Positions 26,204 through 35,949 of a stretch of DNA of 64,000 bases are shown here, piece after piece. Position 1 is the first letter of the stretch, and every line of letters starts with the position of its first letter. The notes under the pieces are model-generated. The model saw only the letters and a list, made by a program, of their open reading frames with translations. It was not told where the DNA came from and ran no database searches. The DNA is from Planctomycetota bacterium. Its GTDB lineage: Bacteria; Planctomycetota; UBA11346. Location: assembly GCA_016745075.1 (NCBI GenBank), contig JADGDD010000001.1, positions 1,117,125 through 1,181,124 of the forward strand, in the 5' to 3' direction. Made by a program: the position numbers and the translations under genes.

Positions 26204-27241
26204 TTAGTATTTTGCCGTAATGGAAAGTTGATTACGGATATTTGTGCCATCATCATTACCTGCATATTCGGTGGTGATTTGTGAAAGTTCATACCCAACC
26301 GTTATATTTTCAGAATATTTCCAGAATACGTTTGCCCATACCTGACTATTCCCCTCAACACTGGCTGTGGTAATTCCTGTTGGAGCATCATCAACACTGA
26401 CCGTTCCATATCCTAGACCGAAGGTATATTGATTTGCTGCATACAGCACATTTATCCAGCCACCTTGTTCTTTTTGTTTATCATTACCAATCCCCATAAT
26501 GCCAAATGCATTTTCTGCGACGTAAGCTTCCCCTTTCACTGTGAACGATTCAGCAAACGTCCCTTTAAAGTCCACGGCAAAAAGATGCATATCAACGTCA
26601 TCACCTGTTGTGTTTTTTTCTTCACCAACAAGACCACTAACCCCAACCGTCATATCAGAAAAGCCATAGGCCACCCGTGCCTCTACTGCTGGAGTACCTC
26701 GTTCCGTATCTGCATCGTTACCAAGTCTGCTAATCGCAACCGTTGAAGTCAGGCTCTCTTCTGTATAGGTCAAACGCAATTGCTGTGTTCGAAAAGCAGT
26801 ATTCCCCATACGCCACCCGGCGTATTCATTTACTTGTGTAGGCAAACCTGGTGAAATAACGGACCATGTTTGTCCGACTAAAGCTTCTAGATTTTCGTTA
26901 ATAGGTACTTTGATGTATGCATGCCGTATACGTGGCGCTGGAGTTGTTTCACCACCAGCACCATAGAAATCTAATTCCAACTTACCGGTATAGTCATCCT
27001 GTGTTGCATTTAGGCCAAGTCGCGTCCCACGAACAGTAAAATGCGTTTGAGCATCTGTATTCGGACTCGTATCGGAATCTGATACGGCAGCACACGCCCA
27101 GTATCCAAGCGTTGTTGTTCCATCGCTATCATGAGATACATCTGTACGGAATTGCCCATATGGCTGTAATTCTACCGCAGATAACGGAATGACAGAAGAT
27201 AAAGCGAGAGTGTAAACAACAGCTGAAAGACGAGTGCGCAT
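26204..27241 (-). CDS. Outer-membrane beta-barrel porin
   Basis: A 345-residue exported protein with signal peptide MRTRLSAVVYTLALSSVIPL, cut near PLSA-VEL. The mature protein begins LQPYGQFRTDVSH and has alternating amphipathic strands throughout, ending NQLSITAKY with a C-terminal aromatic residue as expected for BAM-assembled barrels. It resembles DcaP-like or other anion/dicarboxylate porins, but I cannot name the family firmly. The start at 27241 has AAGGAGC upstream; the longer frame from 27307 does not. It lies upstream of the DUF485-symporter pair on the same strand, with a gap of about 140 nt. Confidence 0.8.
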   Translation of the reverse strand: MRTRLSAVVYTLALSSVIPLSAVELQPYGQFRTDVSHDSDGTTTLGYWACAAVSDSDTSPNTDAQTHFTVRGTRLGLNATQDDYTGKLELDFYGAGGETTPAPRIRHAYIKVPINENLEALVGQTWSVISPGLPTQVNEYAGWRMGNTAFRTQQLRLTYTEESLTSTVAISRLGNDADTERGTPAVEARVAYGFSDMTVGVSGLVGEEKNTTGDDVDMHLFAVDFKGTFAESFTVKGEAYVAENAFGIMGIGNDKQKEQGGWINVLYAANQYTFGLGYGTVSVDDAPTGITTASVEGNSQVWANVFWKYSENITVGYELSQITTEYAGNDDGTNIRNQLSITAKY

Positions 27242-27447
27242 GAGGTGCTCCTTGTAAGCGATTCTGAATAGAAATCGCCCGCACTGTGCGCAGAGGATAC
27301 TTACCATGCAATTGTATAATAACTTCGGCCACCCCTTATGTCATTTAGTCATCGTTATTGATAACTAAAAACGGATAGGTCATAGCACCTAGGGGTGTAG
27401 TTTTTGCTGTTATAAAAAACGCAAAGTCTCAATGATACTTGTTTGCT

Positions 27448-28041
27448 TTAAAAAGAACACTCTTCCCAGATACGCTCAGCAATTGCTTCTCGAGAATCAG
27501 TCGCATCAAGAACGATAAGGCCTTCTGTGTTAACCTGTAAGGCATAACCCGCATCAACTTCCTGAAGATAGGAAAGACCACGCGCCTCTATCCGGTCTGC
27601 TGCTCTATCCGCACGACGTTCTATGCTCACTTGCGGGTCTAGCTTAAGCCAGAATGCCTTATCAACAGTAATGCCATTGAGAGCAATACTAATAGCTGCA
27701 CGAACATCTGCGTAATTGAGATTGAGGGCATGAGCTTGATAGGCAATAGTTGAGTAATAAAAACGATCAAGAACAACCAATTCACCTGCGGCTAAAGATG
27801 GAGCAATTTTATCATGCACCAGTTGAGCGCGAGCCAATAAATATCCGAAGAGCTCTGCTCGTGGGCATGCCTGTGTTTGAGGATCTAACAGGATATCACG
27901 AACTCGTTCACCAATAAGGGTACTGCCAGGCTCACGCCATGTATGACAGGCTCTCCCTTCTGCGGCAAAACGCTGTACTAACAATTCCATCTGCGTGGAT
28001 TTTCCACAGCCATCAATGCCTTCAAAAACGATTAAAGGCAT
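27448..28041 (-). CDS. tmk: Thymidylate kinase
   Basis: Phosphorylates dTMP to dTDP. P-loop FEGIDGCGKSTQ at the N-terminus, the DRFYYSTIAYQ motif, and a lid region with Arg residues (RRADRAADRIEARG). Length 197 is normal. The ATG follows the uppP stop by three bases, so the genes are coupled. Confidence 0.95.
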   Translation of the reverse strand: MPLIVFEGIDGCGKSTQMELLVQRFAAEGRACHTWREPGSTLIGERVRDILLDPQTQACPRAELFGYLLARAQLVHDKIAPSLAAGELVVLDRFYYSTIAYQAHALNLNYADVRAAISIALNGITVDKAFWLKLDPQVSIERRADRAADRIEARGLSYLQEVDAGYALQVNTEGLIVLDATDSREAIAERIWEECSF

Positions 28042-28044
28042 GGT

Positions 28045-28878
28045 TTAACCCTCACCCTTATAGAACAAAACAATACAAACAATAGCTAAGAGCAAACAAT
28101 AGCAGGAAAAATATTTGAGACCTTTTTTGCGCACCAATATCTTTAATAAAACAATTGCTGCCACACCTGAAACCAAGGAGCTAAAAAAAGCAATACAGAC
28201 TGGGCCAAAACCAATGGCGCTAATCATAGCAGAAAAACCACCATCGAGAGCATCTTTTGCTGCTGCTGCACCAATAAGCGGAACCCCAACCACGAAAGCA
28301 TAGGCCAGTGCAGTCGCTGAATTCATGCCCGCAAGTAAACCACCAGCAAGTGTGGAACCAGAACGACTCACACCTGGCAATAAAGCAAAAACTTGGAAAA
28401 AACCTACAATCATTCCGTGCTTCGGCGTAACGGTACTGTAGTCAACTATCATATCGCTAGCAGCATCTGGTTCTATGCCCTGTTGTTCCAGTAAACTCAA
28501 AGATTTACGTTCAGAGAAATAGAGTAGGGCAGCAGTATAACAATAGGCAATAGCAATAAACCATAAATTATCACCAAAACCATCAACCCAGCTTTTAAGA
28601 AATAAGCCTGCTAAACCTGTTGGAACAATCGCCCACGCCAAAGAAACAATCCACGGCGCTTTGACAAAACAGGCCGCCCACAGTTCTTTCCAGAAAGCGA
28701 TCAAAATTGCCAGCAAGGTTGCTGCGTGTAATAATACTGTCAAAGCAGTTTCATGCTCTTCCGGCACAGCACCTACACCCAATCGGTATGCGATTTCCAA
28801 GTGTCCGGAACTTGATACAGGTAAAAACTCGGTCACACCCTGAATCACACCCAATAAGATAGCTGCCCAATAGTCCAT
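28045..28878 (-). CDS. uppP: Undecaprenyl-diphosphatase
   Basis: Integral membrane enzyme that recycles undecaprenyl pyrophosphate for peptidoglycan and envelope polysaccharide synthesis. The two BacA signature segments are present: QGVTEFLPVSSSGHLEI near residue 14 and LPGVSRSGSTLAGGLLAGM near residue 167. The 277-residue length and eight hydrophobic segments fit UppP/BacA. Upstream of tmk in a two-gene unit, divergent from the secreted glycosidase gene. Confidence 0.95.
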   Translation of the reverse strand: MDYWAAILLGVIQGVTEFLPVSSSGHLEIAYRLGVGAVPEEHETALTVLLHAATLLAILIAFWKELWAACFVKAPWIVSLAWAIVPTGLAGLFLKSWVDGFGDNLWFIAIAYCYTAALLYFSERKSLSLLEQQGIEPDAASDMIVDYSTVTPKHGMIVGFFQVFALLPGVSRSGSTLAGGLLAGMNSATALAYAFVVGVPLIGAAAAKDALDGGFSAMISAIGFGPVCIAFFSSLVSGVAAIVLLKILVRKKGLKYFSCYCLLLAIVCIVLFYKGEG

Positions 28879-28960
28879 GTGGGAAGTATGAGCGCAGAGC
28901 CTCTATTACAATCCCCAATCAACCCATTGCATCAGCGCTATTGAGAGAAAGACTGGTACA

Positions 28961-30649
28961 ATGCACTTGCTGTTCCCTTGCTTACTCACGCTCTGCATCC
29001 ACATCTTCTTGCACACAACAGGAACCTGTCATGCAGCCAGTGTCCAGCTCACCATTTCTGGCCCCCTGCACACACATCAACTACTACACTGGCAGATTAC
29101 TGAAGCCGCTGCCGAATGGCTAACATTTGATGTACATGCCACTCCACGCTTACGACTACAAGATGGCAAACAGACCTTCCTCCGGCATGCCTATTTGCGA
29201 GAAGACGAACATGGCCAGCAACAATTGCGGGTTACACATGCGCCACGTTCCGCAGGCCTACTTCATTGGGAGCTTTTAGCTCCGACTGACGAGAGTATTC
29301 TCGCAAGCGGCACTCATACCATTAAACAATCCACTGCACATATAGACCGGCTTGGGCCAATACACATAAGCCCACATAATGCTCGCCTACTTGCAACAGC
29401 AGACGGCTCACCTTTTATCCCAATCGGCCCTAACATCTGTTGGGCTACTGGTGAAACACCACTTCTCAGCATGCAACATTTCCTGAACCAGCTTGCCGAT
29501 AATGGTGGTAACCACTGTCGTATCTGGCTATCCAGTTGGTTCGCTCAACTCTATGGCTCGCGGGCTGGAATGTGGCGATTGCATCATGCAGAATTATTAG
29601 CACAGGTATTAGCCTCTGCCCGTTCGCGCCAGATCAAAGTAACCCTTGTTCTTGATAATCATCATGATGTCAAACACGGTGATTATTTTCCTTTTGGTGA
29701 AACAAAAAGAGAGCGTATTGCTACATTTTTCAAAGAACCACACACACTCTGGAAACAGCGCAATAACTATCTTTTTGCTCGCTTTGGAGCAGATGATACC
29801 ATCCTCGCATGGGAAGTATTTAACGAGATGGACGAAGCCTTAAAAAATCAAAAAAAATGTGAACAATGGTTACAAGCTGCTGTTGCCTATTTGCAAAGTA
29901 TTAATACTGATAACCGTTTAATTACCTCCAGTCTCTCGCAAAATACTTGGCATGAAGTTGTTGCCCCACCTCTAGCCGACCTCGTGCAAGTACATGCCTA
30001 CATTCCATCACTTGGCCGTACAGAACAACGTCATCAAAATGGAGTGATGCTCCTCTCTGAACATCGTTCTCGTTTAGAAACCATTAACCGACCATTTTGT
30101 TTTTCTGAAGTTGGTTTTAATGGCAGTAATGAACAAAATCCAGGAAATGATGCCGACACGACTGGTATTTTATTGCGCCATCAAGCCTGGGCAGGGCTTC
30201 TGCTTGGTGGCTATGGCACTGGTATGTCATGGTGGTGGGATACCTACATCGAACCCAATAATTTATGGCAGATATACCAACCAATACGCACAGCCTGTGA
30301 TAGTTTTGATTGGACAGACCCACAGCTAGAACCACTGCGCCCAGATGCGCGCAATAACCCAACCGTCTATGGTTGGCAAAGTCCTCGTCAGGCGATGCTC
30401 TGGCCACATCTGCATGAAAATACATGGCATCGTCAACTCCGACAAGAACAACCCGCTCAACACTACCCAGCTACTAGCATACTGCTGAGTGGTTTTCTCC
30501 CAGACACCAATTTCCTGATCCGGTGGATCAACATCGAAACGGGGGTTTGGCATCACCAAACCAATACAACCAGCCATAGTAGCGGCCGTTTTTTTCTTGA
30601 CCTACCAGAAAACAGCGGTGAATCGGTCGCTCTTATTCGTGCGGAATAA
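28961..30649 (+). CDS. Secreted glycoside hydrolase with DUF5060-like and GH5-like domains
   Basis: Signal peptide (about 1-25) followed by a beta-sandwich resembling DUF5060 (about 27-125, with DVHATPRLRLQDGKQTF). A TIM-barrel glycosidase domain (about 140-450) follows. Candidate catalytic residues are E289 as acid/base (WEVFNEMD) and E383 as nucleophile (FSEVGFNG), the clan GH-A spacing. The C-terminal ~100 residues are beta-rich. Probably a periplasmic or surface polysaccharide-degrading enzyme; substrate unknown. It stands alone on the + strand between uppP and the hrpB unit. Confidence 0.82.
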   Translation: MHLLFPCLLTLCIHIFLHTTGTCHAASVQLTISGPLHTHQLLHWQITEAAAEWLTFDVHATPRLRLQDGKQTFLRHAYLREDEHGQQQLRVTHAPRSAGLLHWELLAPTDESILASGTHTIKQSTAHIDRLGPIHISPHNARLLATADGSPFIPIGPNICWATGETPLLSMQHFLNQLADNGGNHCRIWLSSWFAQLYGSRAGMWRLHHAELLAQVLASARSRQIKVTLVLDNHHDVKHGDYFPFGETKRERIATFFKEPHTLWKQRNNYLFARFGADDTILAWEVFNEMDEALKNQKKCEQWLQAAVAYLQSINTDNRLITSSLSQNTWHEVVAPPLADLVQVHAYIPSLGRTEQRHQNGVMLLSEHRSRLETINRPFCFSEVGFNGSNEQNPGNDADTTGILLRHQAWAGLLLGGYGTGMSWWWDTYIEPNNLWQIYQPIRTACDSFDWTDPQLEPLRPDARNNPTVYGWQSPRQAMLWPHLHENTWHRQLRQEQPAQHYPATSILLSGFLPDTNFLIRWINIETGVWHHQTNTTSHSSGRFFLDLPENSGESVALIRAE

Positions 30650-30760
30650 TATGCTACCTACTACTAAGCAAGACTTTCAAGAAACAGCAGAGTCTCTTCC
30701 GTTAGAATGAACCTCTTCGACCACCTCCCTCCATAACAAGAAGAAAAGGCTTTCCTGTGT

Positions 30761-31093
30761 TTACTCTGCTTCCTTTGAGCACACTTCATTGATAGTCAGC
30801 GTTATAGTCCCAAACAAAAAACGAGGCCTTTGTATTTCTATAGTATACTCAACAGATTTTTGTAATGAGCCAACTGTAACCCTTCTTTTTTGATTTTTGA
30901 GAACCTGTACCGAAATATTTGTTACTGAAATATCTTCATAGTCTTTTTCAAAACGCATCCGTGCTGCTTTTTTTGCTAATCGGTTATTAAGCCAACGCTT
31001 TATCACATATTCAAAAATAATGGCGAATAGTTCTGGAGCAAAAAACAACAGAAGCATGAAAACCGCAATGATAATAAAATACAATGTATCCAC
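30761..31093 (-). CDS. Small single-pass membrane protein, unknown function
   Basis: 110 residues: one N-terminal membrane helix (about 5-30, IIIAVFMLLLFFAPELFAII), then a basic amphipathic helix (KRWLNNRLAKKAARMRF) and a beta-rich C-terminal part. No family recognised. The hrpB stop lies 9 nt upstream and AAGGA sits inside the gap, so it is co-transcribed with hrpB and probably coupled to it. Confidence 0.7.
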   Translation of the reverse strand: MDTLYFIIIAVFMLLLFFAPELFAIIFEYVIKRWLNNRLAKKAARMRFEKDYEDISVTNISVQVLKNQKRRVTVGSLQKSVEYTIEIQRPRFLFGTITLTINEVCSKEAE

Positions 31094-31102
31094 AATATAT
31101 CC

Positions 31103-33604
31103 TTACGGATGTTCTGGCCATTCATGTTTAGGATAACGGCCGCGCAAGTCTTTACGAACAAGCGCATAACTTGAAGACCAAAATCCAGCAAGATCTGACG
31201 TAATTTGGGCCGGGCGACCATTTGGTGCAAGTAAGTGCACCAGCACTGGCCGATGCCCACCTGCTATTCTTGGCGTTTCTTTCACAGAGAATAAATGTTG
31301 AATACGCGCTGCTAAAACCGGTCCGTTATCTGCACTGTAATCAAGAACGCATGGTTTGTGCATTCCGGGCAAACGTAATGATGCTGGTGCCCATGTTTCA
31401 ACTCGCTGTTGTTGCTCTGGACTCAATGCACTCTGTATCCACGGAAGAATATCCATTGCCTGAATGTCCGCAACAGAGCCACACCCAAGCACGCAATTTT
31501 CAAGTATCTGAACAAAAAAATCATTCTCTAATGCTGGCAACTCAGATTCCGAAACATTTTTTTGCAGCCAATGGTAGCGTTGGAGCCAATCTTGTGCCTG
31601 TGGATGCGTTTTGCAAATAATCGCTGCACGATCCCGTATACCATCCATTAAACAATCGGCACGCGCAAGCGCATCTACATCTTTCTTTTCAATAATTTTA
31701 ATATCCAAACCCAAACAAACTTGCACAGATTGCGCAACGACCTTTTGACTACTTTCATCAAAACGCATGCGTGTTTCTATACCCACTCGTTCTGGCCACA
31801 TATCTTTGACAATCTTTTCTGTTACAGCCACGCCCATGCCCAACTCAACTCGTTTACCACGCTTATTTTGCAAACCAATCAATGATGCAACAAGAATAAG
31901 GTCAGAGCCTTTTTGTCCAGGCCAGCAATAGCAAGAACTTCGTTTGGTGATGGTTACGACCGTACCGTCAGCCAACCGCACACGGTTGGCTCCGGCAGCA
32001 GTGCGTTTACCAATTCTGTCCGGCATTGCTGCCAACAATAAATGGGCGTGAGAGACCTGTTCTGAAACTCCAGCAACAGGTCCACGCCATTGCCGACAAA
32101 GATCCCGCTGCACTTTATCTATTTCACGAGCGGCGCGAATATCAATACCATTTGGGCCACTCCCTTTTTGAGACGAGTGCCGAACAAACTGTAAACATTC
32201 GATACGATCTTCAATATCATCTTCTACCTCTGTTTTATCTAATTCAAAACGAGCTGGACGCAGATCACGCTCGGATAATATCGCTGCAATTAGAGCACCT
32301 TCCTCTAAGCAACCATATTCAGCAGAAACCGATAACAGTGCTGCTAAACGCGGATGCACCGGCAAGTTTGATAATGATTTTCCCCACTCCGTTAAATGTT
32401 CAAATGGCTTTTCACACAGACCCAAAGCAAGCAAGACCTGTTCTGCCTCAATCAGCCGTTCCGACTGCGGTGCTTCAAACCACGGAAAGACACGGCTATC
32501 AGCACCCCAAAATGATTTAATCAGGGTAATTGCTGGAGTAATATCAACCCGTTGTAACTCTGGTTCTAAGGCATTCCGCAAACGTTTGTCTTCCATCTGT
32601 GACCACAAACGATAACAACGCCCTGCTGCCACACGGCCGGCCCGCCCTTGTCGTTGCAAGGCAGAATAGCGAGAGATTTTTTCAACGCGTAACTCATCAA
32701 AACCTCGTTCGGCTGCATAACGAGCGATACGCGCCTGCCCACTATCAATAACTGTTCGTACCCCTGCTATCGTTAACGAAGTTTCAGCAACATTCGTTGC
32801 TAGAATAATCCGCTGATGATCACAAACACACACCGCTCTCTGTTGTTCTTCTACTGATAAACCTGCGTACAATGGTAACACTTCTATCCCATGTCCAAGA
32901 GAACGCTCTTCAAGAATGCGCTGGCATGACCGTATTTCTCCAACACCAGGAAGAAATACTAAAATATCTCCAGCATCTTCCTGAGCTAAGGCTTCAGCCA
33001 CAATACGAGCAACATGCTGCTGAAGATATTCTCGTTGTTGGGCAGGACGAAAACATTCGGCCACTGGGAAACATCGCCCCGGCACGTCTAAATGAACAGC
33101 ATCGCCAAGAAACTCACAAACAGGAGTCGCATCCATCGTCGCACTCATAATAATAATACGTAAATCAGGGCGTAGTTCACGTTTTAATTCTCGCAACCAT
33201 GATAAAAGAATATCAGTATTGCCGCTGCGCTCATGGAACTCATCAAGAATAATAAGGTCTATGCCCTCTAGGCAGGCATCGGCTTGCAGTTGACGTAAAA
33301 GCATGCCATCTGTTTTTACCCACAAGCGTGTATCTGCGTCACCTGTTTTATCAAAACGAACTTGAAAGCCAACTTCTGCACCAAGAGTAAAACCTTGTTC
33401 ATCGGCAATACGTGTTGCCACCATACGCGCAGCCAGACGACGCGGTTGTAATAAAATGATCTGTCCACCAACACTTGATAATAACGCGGGAGCAACACGA
33501 GTACTTTTCCCTGCACCTGTTTCAGCAGTTAAGACAACGCTCTGTCCGGCTGCTACAGACGCACAGATGCTTGGTAAAAAATCATCTATCGGCAAATCTT
33601 GCAT
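31103..33604 (-). CDS. hrpB: ATP-dependent RNA helicase HrpB
   Basis: DEAH/RHA-family helicase of 833 residues. Walker A TAETGAGKST (about 26-35), motif II as DEFH (LIILDEFHER), motif III SAT (IIMSATMDAT), motif VI QRQGRAGRVAAGRCYRLW. The HA2 region and the HrpB-specific C-terminal domain (PVLVHLLAPNGRPAQITSDL) follow. The family's cellular role is poorly defined; RNA remodelling is assumed. The weakly defined ribosome site and a repeat cluster lie upstream of its start. Confidence 0.93.
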   Translation of the reverse strand: MQDLPIDDFLPSICASVAAGQSVVLTAETGAGKSTRVAPALLSSVGGQIILLQPRRLAARMVATRIADEQGFTLGAEVGFQVRFDKTGDADTRLWVKTDGMLLRQLQADACLEGIDLIILDEFHERSGNTDILLSWLRELKRELRPDLRIIIMSATMDATPVCEFLGDAVHLDVPGRCFPVAECFRPAQQREYLQQHVARIVAEALAQEDAGDILVFLPGVGEIRSCQRILEERSLGHGIEVLPLYAGLSVEEQQRAVCVCDHQRIILATNVAETSLTIAGVRTVIDSGQARIARYAAERGFDELRVEKISRYSALQRQGRAGRVAAGRCYRLWSQMEDKRLRNALEPELQRVDITPAITLIKSFWGADSRVFPWFEAPQSERLIEAEQVLLALGLCEKPFEHLTEWGKSLSNLPVHPRLAALLSVSAEYGCLEEGALIAAILSERDLRPARFELDKTEVEDDIEDRIECLQFVRHSSQKGSGPNGIDIRAAREIDKVQRDLCRQWRGPVAGVSEQVSHAHLLLAAMPDRIGKRTAAGANRVRLADGTVVTITKRSSCYCWPGQKGSDLILVASLIGLQNKRGKRVELGMGVAVTEKIVKDMWPERVGIETRMRFDESSQKVVAQSVQVCLGLDIKIIEKKDVDALARADCLMDGIRDRAAIICKTHPQAQDWLQRYHWLQKNVSESELPALENDFFVQILENCVLGCGSVADIQAMDILPWIQSALSPEQQQRVETWAPASLRLPGMHKPCVLDYSADNGPVLAARIQHLFSVKETPRIAGGHRPVLVHLLAPNGRPAQITSDLAGFWSSSYALVRKDLRGRYPKHEWPEHP

Positions 33605-33745
33605 AGAGAAAGCCTATACTGCCACAGATAAAAGAAAGGGAAACGCAGGCTCGGAAAGCGTGCGTGCTTGTACAACGTGGAGAAGATGGAAGGGATAATC
33701 TGATAACGTAGCGGACTAGGGTATACGAAGTACGGGAGGGAGATG

Positions 33746-33870
33746 AAAGGGGAAGGGATAAACTCCACGCGATAATATCGTAAGGGGCTAGCGCAGCGGA
33801 CGTACTAAAGATAAAAGGGGAAGGGATAAACTCCACGCGATAATATCGTAAGGGGCTAGCGCAGCGGACG
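33746..33870 (+). repeat. Perfect 57-bp direct repeat (two copies) with a degenerate third
   Basis: Positions 33746-33802 and 33814-33870 are identical over 57 nt, separated by 11 nt (period 68). Each unit contains the dyad CGATA-A-TATCG and the palindrome GCTAGC. A degenerate relative is visible at about 33681-33720 (AGATGGAAGGGATAA, then GATAACGTAGCGGAC). The array fills most of the 301-nt gap 33605-33905 between hrpB and fmt, which has no credible gene; short antisense frames there only read through the repeat. Confidence 0.9.
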
Positions 33871-33887
33871 GGGACGTCCGCTCTCCG
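33864..33887 (+). repeat. GC-rich hairpin CGGACG-N4-CGTCCG related to the 58.4 kb elements
   Basis: CGGACG (33865-33870), four bases, CGTCCG (33875-33880), then CTCTCCG. It differs by one base from the end hairpins of the 121-bp elements at 58394-58674 and is followed by the same TCCG. It overlaps the last bases of the second 57-bp unit. Confidence 0.75.
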
Positions 33888-33905
33888 TGGGCTGGACATT
33901 TTGTG

Positions 33906-34859
33906 TTATGTAAGGCGGTCTGGGAGAGTGTTTCCGTTGATCCAGTCTTTTGTGTTCATGGCGCGTTTTCCGGCGGGCTGAATGCGCTCTAAGATGATGG
34001 CACCATCGGCACAGCCAACAAAAACGGTTTGTTTGTTGCTGTATACTTCTCCACAGGCGAGCGCAGGTAGATCCTCTTGATCAGAGATACGCACGGCAGA
34101 AATACGCAAGCGTTCGCTCTGCTCACCGCTGACTGCGGTTGCCCAACAGCCAGGCATTGGACTATAAGCACGAACTTGTCGATCTATCTCAACACCAGCT
34201 GTGGTAAAATCTATATGACCATCGGCTGTGGTTAATTTACCACAAACAGTAACCGCTTCAGCCTGCTGTTCTGTTGCTTGAACATCTGGCCACGCATCTA
34301 AGAAGTCTGCAAGCGCAAGCGCTGATTCCTCTGCCATTGTATCATGCAACCACGGCAAGGTACTCTGCAAGTTTAAGGAAATTTCTCTACGTGCATAGAC
34401 TGGACCAGCATCTAAGCCACGTACCATTTCCATAACGCTGACACCAGTAGATTCATCACCGGCTCGTAGAACTGCCTGTAGAGGACTTGCTCCACGCCAG
34501 CGCGGCAAGAGTGATGCATGTAAATTAATACACGCACCGCTAGGTGCATCTAAAATGACTTGTGATAAAATTTCACCATAAGCAAGTACCACAAATAAAT
34601 CGTAGCCAAGCAGACGTTCATCACAAACACCATTACTGACGGTACTTCGCAAACGCTCAGGTTGCCACACCGGTATGCCAAGTTCCTCTGCTGCCACTTT
34701 AACGGGTGGTGGTCGCAGTTTTTTACCTCGGCCAGCTGGGCGATCTGGCTGGGTAATGACACAATCAAGATTTGTGCGCTCTGCCAATATCCGTAAACTT
34801 GGAACGGCGATATCTGGCGTACCCATGAACAAGGTGCGTATTTTTTTTCCGTTGATCAT
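33906..34859 (-). CDS. fmt: Methionyl-tRNA formyltransferase
   Basis: Formylates initiator Met-tRNA. N-terminal RTLFMGTPDIAVPSL, formyl-THF motif CINLHASLLPRWRGASP with the catalytic Asn-His-Asp set, and VMEMVRGLDAGPVYARREI. Length 317 is standard. The ATG overlaps the truD stop by 4 nt. In many genomes fmt follows def; here it follows truD instead. Confidence 0.96.
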   Translation of the reverse strand: MINGKKIRTLFMGTPDIAVPSLRILAERTNLDCVITQPDRPAGRGKKLRPPPVKVAAEELGIPVWQPERLRSTVSNGVCDERLLGYDLFVVLAYGEILSQVILDAPSGACINLHASLLPRWRGASPLQAVLRAGDESTGVSVMEMVRGLDAGPVYARREISLNLQSTLPWLHDTMAEESALALADFLDAWPDVQATEQQAEAVTVCGKLTTADGHIDFTTAGVEIDRQVRAYSPMPGCWATAVSGEQSERLRISAVRISDQEDLPALACGEVYSNKQTVFVGCADGAIILERIQPAGKRAMNTKDWINGNTLPDRLT

Positions 34860-35947
34860 TTAATATGGTAATCCGTTTGCAATAATTCTTCTAGAAGCGT
34901 GGTTATATACACATCTGGATCAAGCGTACACTTAACCAGCAAGTCATCACCATCTTGCTCACAGTGGACATTCCCTGGCTGGAAACGAATCGCTCGGCGA
35001 CCACCATATCGTAAACGGCCAATCATTTTTTCTGACACAGAAATCTTCTCAAGAAAAGCTAATTCATAAGCACGAGCCGCATCACGAGCTGGCGTCATGT
35101 CTGTACCGAATAATGGACCAAGCGGAATCGCTTCCCAGCTATCCAAACGCTTTTGCGTATGGACAAGAGCTGCCCCTTCTACTCCATCTTGTTCTTCATC
35201 CATATCTGGCGCATGATCTTCTGCACGATTCACTGTTGTATTTTGGCAACCTGTTAAAATACACTCCCCGCCAAGGCAGGTTCCTAGTAAGCCAGCTTCA
35301 AAACGTTGGGCAACATAGCGGTTAAACAACATGCCTTGCCACGCTTGTAAACAAGCACCTTTTGAAATTTTTTGTTGCTGAACATGTCTGGGCAATCGTT
35401 TACCGCTAGCGATGAGTTTTCCCCATTTAGCAAGTTGGCCACCTTTACCAAAGCGTGAAGGCGCAACATAATTGGGGCCGCCATCTTGACGTAAACGGTC
35501 CAATATTGCTTTTGCGTGTAAATACCCTTGGTTGGCAGCAGCATCACCTAAACGCAGCGTATATTCCATACAGTCCAGGACACCAGCTGAAATAGCTCGA
35601 GCAGACTCACCAATTTCCATAACCCGCACTTTGCTTTTGTACCCAGCGTTTTTAAGTGCTGGCACATGCTCCACTCGGTCTTTACGTACACTAAACCATT
35701 GTTCACAATCAGAAAAACGATCACGAGTGCCAATGTATTTAAAGTCTTCTGGTTGGCAGTGCACAGCACGCGCTAAAGCCTGCTGTGTTTGCCCCGTAGA
35801 AATATCTATCTTACGAACGCGAATCCATAAGTGATCGCCACTGCCATCTGGGGTACGTAAAAGACGTTCTTTACAAATTGTGTACGACGGTTCTTTGCGT
35901 ACGGTGGCTGCAACAGGCTCAAGGCCATCACTTGCTCGTGGTAACAT
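34856..35947 (-). CDS. truD: tRNA pseudouridine synthase D
   Basis: Makes pseudouridine 13 in tRNA(Glu). The N-terminal FKYIGTRDRFSDCEQWFSV segment holds the catalytic Asp in GTRDR, and the C-terminal half has the TruD-specific insertion and NRYVAQRFEAG. At 363 residues it is of normal length. It starts 2 nt after the UDP-sugar pyrophosphorylase stop and ends by overlapping fmt, so it is the middle gene of a tightly coupled set. Confidence 0.9.
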   Translation of the reverse strand: MLPRASDGLEPVAATVRKEPSYTICKERLLRTPDGSGDHLWIRVRKIDISTGQTQQALARAVHCQPEDFKYIGTRDRFSDCEQWFSVRKDRVEHVPALKNAGYKSKVRVMEIGESARAISAGVLDCMEYTLRLGDAAANQGYLHAKAILDRLRQDGGPNYVAPSRFGKGGQLAKWGKLIASGKRLPRHVQQQKISKGACLQAWQGMLFNRYVAQRFEAGLLGTCLGGECILTGCQNTTVNRAEDHAPDMDEEQDGVEGAALVHTQKRLDSWEAIPLGPLFGTDMTPARDAARAYELAFLEKISVSEKMIGRLRYGGRRAIRFQPGNVHCEQDGDDLLVKCTLDPDVYITTLLEELLQTDYHIK

Positions 35948-35949
35948 AT

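Noticed and set aside
27354-27365. GTTAT-TG-ATAAC dyad upstream of the porin gene
   Set aside because: Short, AT-rich and isolated; could be a regulator site but nothing else supports it.
33605-33905. Possible CRISPR array or small genes in the repeat region
   Set aside because: Only two full units with an 11-nt separation, far too short for spacers, and no cas genes. The open frames only read through repeats.
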